In this document: piece by piece, positions 5,820 to 10,606 of the stretch
Layout of the letters: each line of letters begins with the position of its first letter
Numbering within the stretch: position 1 is the stretch's first letter
NCBI GenBank assembly: GCA_027575765.1
Contig: JANBPT010001329.1
Span: 1 to 10,606, forward strand
Direction of reading: 5' to 3'
DNA: 10,606 nucleotides
Source of the DNA: Tieghemiomyces parasiticus
Lineage: Eukaryota > Kickxellomycota > Dimargaritomycetes > Dimargaritales > Dimargaritaceae
Translations under genes and position numbers: made by a program
The notes under the pieces: generated by a model
The model's input: the letters and a program-made list of their open reading frames with translations, nothing else
What the model was told of the DNA's origin: nothing
Databases searched by the model: none

Positions 5820-8800
5820 ATGGAAGACCTCAGCGATCTCATCTGGAAGGACCAGCCGGTCAAGCCCCTGGCTCGGCGGGGCTCCGACGTCGGCGCGTCG
5901 CTATCGGCCTTGGCCGCTCAGAGCAAATCTCCCGCTTTTGGTGTCAACCTCCACGCCGCCTCACCCTTAAACACACTTGGCCGCGCCAGCCCGGCCGAAC
6001 CAACCCGGCGTAGCAGTCTGGTTCCTGGGGTTGGTATGGCCAAGTCGGCGTCTTCACCCAAGACCCTTGATGCTTCCACCGGCCTGAGCAGACCTGCTGC
6101 CAACGGAGGTGGTACCTTTTGGAAGGCCTTCGACACCAGCCCACCAAAGGGTACCACCTCAGGTCTCAGGGGCGCGACAGCGTCCCGAGGCTCCACACCC
6201 AACCTAGCCGCCGCTCAAGCTTCACCCGCCTCTCGTCCGCCGCCGTCTAACACCAGTGCCGCCAACGGCGACCCGTTTGACCAATTACTGGGTCTCACGC
6301 CGCCCAAACCTTCTGGAAGCCCAACTCTCGCCAGCCTGAACGCCGGTATCATCAACCCAGTAACGGGCAAGAAGATATCCCTGGTGGAGCTCGAGCGGAA
6401 AAAGATCGAGGAGCGCCTGCAGAACAAGAAGAGCCTCGAGTCACAGTGGGATCTGAACTTTTTGGACGGCAAGTCCTCACGGCCGTCATCGGGCGCTGCC
6501 ACGGCCACCGGAACAATTACCTCTCCCGCAGCCAAGAGGGTCCCTATTGCTTCCACCGCTAACTTCAATCCCCAGGCCGCTTCCCCGCTGCTCTCCATCC
6601 CTTCTCGGGCACCTCCCACAATACCGGCGTCGCTCTCCCCGGCCCTGTCCGCCAGGGCTACACCCACCGCCGCAACCCCCAACGCTAGCCTGCGGGCGTT
6701 GGATCCCTTCGATATGACCCCCATCGACGAGGCTCTCAGCGCTGGATCCCCGCTCCCAGCATGGCAGAGCTCTCCCATTCCGGCCGTGCAGCGACAGTCG
6801 TCCAATCCACTGGGTATTCTCGCCGAACCCGTCGCCAACGACCCAAACACCACCAAAGGTGGTAACGGTGGTGGTGCGGGGATTGACGCGGCTCTCGGAA
6901 TCGGAACCCCCATTCCGGCCGAGGTGTTGGGTCGTACGGGTTCTCCCATTCCCATGTTCGATTCGGACGACGATGCGGCAGACTGGGCTTCGCCCACCGC
7001 ATCCCACGGTAGCCGCCCTGATACCGCGCTGGACGGCGCCATCGCCCAGTTGGCGGCCGAGGGGTTTACGGCGGACCAGGCACACACCGCTCTCGCCATG
7101 ACCACGTACGGGCGGGACGTTGCCCAGGCTCTGGAATTCCTCCAACAAGACCGTCAGGCCGAGCGGAGCCGCCGTTCAGCAGCCCCGACATCGGCCGCGC
7201 GTTACCGGTACCAAGATAGCGATGACGACAACAGCGTGTATATACCTGCTGGCCGTCGACAACAGCGGGGCCGTCTGGCAGACCGCGTTTCGACCAAAGC
7301 TGCTGTGGATGGAGATGACGACGGCGACGACCAGGCCGGCGGTGCTAATCTGTCCGACGGGTCGAGTGGTGTGTACCACCCTCACAACCTCCGTCCCTCC
7401 GCGATGGGCGGACGGGCCCCGCCGCAGGGCTCACGCCCAGGCGCGGATGAGTCCTCTCCGGAGCTCGGTCAGCAGTTCCAGGTCCACAAGGAACGCATCA
7501 TGGCCTCAGCCAACGAGCTCGGCAGTACAGTATTCACCAAAGCTAGTTCATTGTTCCAAATGGGCAAAAGCCGCATCCAGCGTACTATTGAGGAGCTACA
7601 GCAGCAGAGCGAGGACACGGGCGAGAACACTGCCCCACGGTGGATGGCCTCAAATGGACCCTACGCCCCCCAGTTCTCAGATGAGGAGGAGGGGGCACCG
7701 GCCCGACCGCCGCGGCAGACTCGTCTCTCTAGTTCACCGTCCATCTGGCCCCAGTCCATCGCGCCCAGATTCGATCAGGGCCGCCGCGCCAGCCTTGCCG
7801 CCTTTAGCAGTACCAGCAGCAGGAGCAGTAGCGATGGGATTGAAGACTCTGAAGTTGCCCAGCGCCAAGAGGCGGCCCTGCGGGCGCGCAAGGAGGCCTA
7901 CTACCGCGAGCAAGCACAGAAGCAGCAGCAGCGTGCGACCACCCAGACCTCTTCGGAACACCGTCCAAGGTTCGACCGGCTGCCCGAACCTCCCCTACCC
8001 GATTCCATCCGTACTAAGCCAGCTTCTGCCCGTCCTGCGACACCTGCAAGCCTTTACCTCAACGCCCCCGACCGGCCGCCCGTGCGCGCCTCGATGGACC
8101 AGGTGCTCACGGCCTACCTGTACAAGGCCGAGGGCAATCGCCAGTTCAAACTGGGCCAGTTCAGCGAGGCCAACACCTGGTACACCCGCGCCATCGAGTC
8201 CCTCCCGGACGCCCACGCCCTCCGCGTGCCCTTACACAACAATCGGGCCGCCACCAACCTCAAGATTGGCGACCACCGACAGGCCATCGCTGACTGCGAC
8301 GTAATCCTCGAGGGTTCGGACGTGACGGCGGTCAGCGAGGTCGGTATGGCCCGATCGGCTGGCCAGAAGCGCGCCCTGGAATGCGGGTGGTACTGGTGGG
8401 GTCGTAACGTACCGGCTACAGTGTCCGGACCGGGGGACACAAGCACTCTGGCCACAGCAGTTGGGTGGCGGCGGGCTGTCCAGGCTTCTCATAGCAAGGT
8501 TGCCCTCGCGTTACCTTTCACCCTTCCGGAGACCACGGACGGGGAACCGTTCCCGGCCACTGCTGATGACCTTGCCTACTCGTTACTCGACCAGCGGATG
8601 AAGGCCCTGCAACGCAAGGCGACATCTCTCGAGTCTGCTGAAAAATTCCGCGAAGCACTTGCCATGTGGCAGCAGGTCGCCCAGGAGATTCGGCTGCCCA
8701 TCTATAGCAGTAGCACTGAGACACACATGACCCCGCTGGCCGCCCCGGTTCTCACCAAGACTCGGGCCGCCGCCCAGGACGGTGTCCGCCGCTGTGAGCA

Positions 8801-9320
8801 GTCGATCCGGATGGCCACAGGGGGCACCGCTAAGGCGCAGCGCCCAACTCCCGTACGGCCGTCAACAGCGGCGGCTCCACGAGCCCCCGCCAGAGCCAGT
8901 GCCACGCCCGACCTCAACCCATTCCGTGCTCCCGAGGCGGCGGCCCCGGACAGCGCCCGGGTCCAGGAGATCCGCCAGCGGGAACGCGAACAGCAGCTTG
9001 AAGACCAGCAGCGACACCAGCTGAAGGACGTGATCGACGCGCGGGTAAATATATGGCGCCAAGGTAAGGAAACCAATCTACGCGCCCTCCTCGCCTCCCT
9101 CGACACCCTCCTGTGGCCCGAACTGGGGTGGATCAAGTGCGGCCTCCACGAATTGGTTTCTAACGCTAAGGTCAAGCGAGCCTACCTGAAGGCCATCAGT
9201 AAAGTCCATCCGGATAAACTCAAACCGACCGAATCGGTCGAGCACCGTATGTTGGCCAACAGCGTGTTCAGCACGCTGAACGATTCGTGGCTGATTTTCA
9301 AGACCCAGAACAACCTCTAG
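5820..9320 (+). CDS. Swa2/auxilin-like clathrin-uncoating J-domain protein (UBA-TPR-DnaJ)
   Basis: Auxilins recruit Hsp70 to clathrin coats and trigger its ATPase so that vesicles uncoat. This 1166-residue frame has the fungal Swa2 order. A long disordered S/P/A/T-rich N-terminus carries two DPF motifs (151-153, 295-297; AP-2 type) and a conserved-looking SQWDLNFLDG. A UBA domain lies at about 401-447 (EGFTADQAHTALAMTTYGRD, then ALEFL). A segment near 555-600 (SLFQMGKSRIQRTIEEL) recalls the Swa2 clathrin-binding linker. TPR repeats start near 765 (KAEGNRQFKLGQFSEA, LHNNRAATNLKIGDHRQAI) and continue to a third helix pair near 935-960. An NPF motif (1033-1035, EH-domain type) and a charged coiled stretch (1045-1080) precede a C-terminal auxilin-type J domain with HPD at 1130-1132 and the ending FSTLNDSWLIFKTQNNL, very close to yeast Swa2. 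Yeast Swa2 is about 668 residues, so the linkers here are enlarged. Start ATG 5820 (CATCATGG) is the first in frame. Residues near 842-880 may come from a retained intron. Confidence 0.93.
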   Translation: MEDLSDLIWKDQPVKPLARRGSDVGASLSALAAQSKSPAFGVNLHAASPLNTLGRASPAEPTRRSSLVPGVGMAKSASSPKTLDASTGLSRPAANGGGTFWKAFDTSPPKGTTSGLRGATASRGSTPNLAAAQASPASRPPPSNTSAANGDPFDQLLGLTPPKPSGSPTLASLNAGIINPVTGKKISLVELERKKIEERLQNKKSLESQWDLNFLDGKSSRPSSGAATATGTITSPAAKRVPIASTANFNPQAASPLLSIPSRAPPTIPASLSPALSARATPTAATPNASLRALDPFDMTPIDEALSAGSPLPAWQSSPIPAVQRQSSNPLGILAEPVANDPNTTKGGNGGGAGIDAALGIGTPIPAEVLGRTGSPIPMFDSDDDAADWASPTASHGSRPDTALDGAIAQLAAEGFTADQAHTALAMTTYGRDVAQALEFLQQDRQAERSRRSAAPTSAARYRYQDSDDDNSVYIPAGRRQQRGRLADRVSTKAAVDGDDDGDDQAGGANLSDGSSGVYHPHNLRPSAMGGRAPPQGSRPGADESSPELGQQFQVHKERIMASANELGSTVFTKASSLFQMGKSRIQRTIEELQQQSEDTGENTAPRWMASNGPYAPQFSDEEEGAPARPPRQTRLSSSPSIWPQSIAPRFDQGRRASLAAFSSTSSRSSSDGIEDSEVAQRQEAALRARKEAYYREQAQKQQQRATTQTSSEHRPRFDRLPEPPLPDSIRTKPASARPATPASLYLNAPDRPPVRASMDQVLTAYLYKAEGNRQFKLGQFSEANTWYTRAIESLPDAHALRVPLHNNRAATNLKIGDHRQAIADCDVILEGSDVTAVSEVGMARSAGQKRALECGWYWWGRNVPATVSGPGDTSTLATAVGWRRAVQASHSKVALALPFTLPETTDGEPFPATADDLAYSLLDQRMKALQRKATSLESAEKFREALAMWQQVAQEIRLPIYSSSTETHMTPLAAPVLTKTRAAAQDGVRRCEQSIRMATGGTAKAQRPTPVRPSTAAAPRAPARASATPDLNPFRAPEAAAPDSARVQEIRQREREQQLEDQQRHQLKDVIDARVNIWRQGKETNLRALLASLDTLLWPELGWIKCGLHELVSNAKVKRAYLKAISKVHPDKLKPTESVEHRMLANSVFSTLNDSWLIFKTQNNL
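8344..8460 (+). other. Candidate in-frame intron within the TPR region
   Basis: The segment opens with GTATGG and closes with CACAGCAG. It is 117 nt long (exactly 39 codons) and has no stop, so the frame survives with or without it. Its translation (rich in G, W, R and V, including WYWWG) is unlike the helical TPR sequence around it and falls between the second and third TPR helix pairs, where Swa2 homologues have only a short link. Other AG acceptors exist nearby, and no strong branch point is seen, so the borders are uncertain and it may simply be a coding loop. Confidence 0.4.
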
Positions 9321-9491
9321 ATGAACTGTTTGGAACCGCATTGCTCTTGGTCCTCACTTAGACACCAGTCTCAACAACTTGAAAACGATGATGTGCGCCC
9401 AGTTATCTTCGTGAACTTTATGATCCAATCCTGTTTTATACCTATTCCATCTCTCATAACATCAATTTTTTACAATGCCTCCCGTCAATGT

Positions 9492-9497
9492 AATAAA
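9492..9497 (+). terminator. Polyadenylation signal of the Swa2-like gene
   Basis: AATAAA occurs 172 nt after the stop codon, in a local A+T-rich patch that contrasts with the coding region. It is the first canonical signal downstream and fits a short fungal 3' UTR. Confidence 0.55.
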
Positions 9498-10606
9498 ATT
9501 TTATACTTCCTTCCCTGAACCCGACTCGAAGTCCATCGTGGCGCATTTATGGGTGAAAAATGACAATTTGATTAACCGGGGCAGTGGCTACTACTATTTG
9601 TGTGCAACGGGTCGAACTTGGGGGTTGTCGTGCCTAAACACCCTTTCTCGTACAGGATGAGCAGCTAAGAAGGTCCGCGTTGCGTATGGCCCGACGTCTC
9701 AGGCCTTCGCACTCCAGATAGCCCTAAGAAGAATCCATTACGAGAATCTAAGCGGTGTGGACCATTTCCCCCTTCAGAGCTTACCGCTCTAGCACTATCA
9801 TGCTGACTTCTAAATCCACCCATCCTGCACCCACTGCATCTGCCAACCACGGTGTGTGAGTCCCCATTAGTCAGGGCTATAGCAACGACCGCTAGGCAGG
9901 TTACATGCTATCGGAACTGACCACCACGCTGGAGTAGGCGGCCTCTTATCGTGCAACCGTCACCAAATGACTAGCTTGCTTTTCTAATGGGCACTGCTGC
10001 ATGTAAGATGAACAGAGGCGAGTTCCCCCATCAAACGACATTGGCGAGTTTAACAGGGGTATGGGCCCTGAGCCTGATAGGGGAAGACCCCCGATGGACT
10101 GCCAAGCAGCTGGCTTATGCCTGTCGCTCTTCCCCTAGTGCCATGTACAACGACCTACACTAGTAGCTGGAGTTGTGCTTCTACCCCAACTGCAGGGTCC
10201 CTCCCAATGTCACCGGGAACCAGCACCGCCCGCAGGTGCGTTTATCCCATGGTTTCTCCGAGACGTTTGAAGGGAGCAGTAAGGGCCTGCTGGGCTCTAC
10301 TGCCGCCAAGTGACGATACCTGGGTGCATCGCTAGGATCCACCCGCCGGATTATATCGGCGGGGGTGGTGCCCTAACGGTGACCTTGCCCCAACCCAGAC
10401 CCGCCGGGGCTGTGCCGTACCCAGGGTTATGCTGACAGGTATGATTTGCTCCGACGGAGCCCATCTCACTATCGAGCCCCTCGTGCGGTAAGGTCCCCGC
10501 CATCTACCGCTTAGAGTGTCGGCTGGAGTCCGTGCTTCAGGCCTGGGCGACGGTATGCAGAAGTTTGGCCTGTGGCCCCATCCGTGGCTCAGCCACGCTA
10601 ATGCGT
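9498..10606. other. Downstream region without a supported gene
   Basis: No frame here carries a family motif that I recognise. One plus-strand frame from an ATG at 9475 runs to a TGA at 9658-9660 and then stays open to a TAG at 9790-9792. A second ATG frame of 72 codons is at 10117-10335. Both are short and of unremarkable composition. There is a G+C-rich hairpin at 10339-10368. I saw no tRNA, LTR or array. The right part is G+C-richer than the part next to 9500, so an exon of a gene lying further right cannot be excluded. Confidence 0.5.
10339..10368. repeat. G+C-rich inverted repeat (hairpin)
   Basis: CCACCCGCCG at 10339-10348 pairs with CGGCGGGGGTGG at 10357-10368 across an A+T-rich 8-nt loop, with two extra G bases bulged in the right arm. 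The contrast of a G+C stem and A+T loop is striking, but no T-run or known motif accompanies it, so no function is assigned. Confidence 0.5.

Noticed and set aside
6215..7105. 296-codon antisense frame opposite the auxilin N-terminus
   Set aside because: A G/A/S/R-rich shadow of a G+C-rich, stop-poor coding strand with no motif of its own.
7120..8304. 394-codon frame overlapping the auxilin gene on the same strand
   Set aside because: It starts at TTG, is R/P/S/T-rich as expected from a shifted reading of G+C-rich coding sequence, and the overlapped frame has clear UBA, TPR and J domains.
10117..10335. 72-codon frame near the right edge
   Set aside because: Low-complexity S/T/P/R-rich translation, no domain, and no sign of an adjoining exon.
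10448..10460. Perfect 13-nt inverted repeat GCTCCG-A-CGGAGC
   Set aside because: The 1-nt centre cannot form a normal loop, and a repeat of this size is expected by chance in 10 kb.

Overview
The window looks like nuclear DNA of a fungus, probably an early-diverging lineage. The evidence is a UBA-TPR-J-domain auxilin of the Swa2 type (a fungal architecture), a CNOT11-type CCR4-NOT subunit with short canonical GT..AG introns, a lone 5S rRNA gene away from any visible rDNA, and a Ty3/gypsy retrotransposon. The lineage is inferred; no species-level marker was recognised.

Layout. Positions 1-1477 are the 5' end of a Ty3/gypsy LTR retrotransposon lying on the minus strand. It has a gag gene running off the left edge and carrying one in-frame TGA, a primer binding site, and a 5' LTR of about 447 bp. 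The outer LTR end stops only 3 nt before a complete 5S rRNA gene on the plus strand (1481-1599) that ends in a T5 pol III terminator. This is the geometry expected of a Ty3-like element integrating at a pol III transcription start. Positions 1604-3568 hold no gene I can support. A four-exon gene on the minus strand (3569-4856) encodes a short CNOT11 homologue of 294 residues. A spacer of about 960 bp (4857-5819) separates it from a divergent, uninterrupted 1166-codon frame on the plus strand (5820-9320), which encodes a Swa2/auxilin clathrin-uncoating co-chaperone. A polyadenylation signal follows near 9492. The last kilobase has no recognised gene, only a G+C-rich hairpin and a weak broken frame.

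The two protein genes are housekeeping genes with unrelated jobs (mRNA decay and vesicle uncoating) and share only the intervening promoter region. I saw no unknown multi-gene system. The most informative observations are the retrotransposon/5S junction, the short N-terminus of the CNOT11 homologue, and a stop-free segment in the auxilin TPR region that may be an unspliced intron of 3n length.
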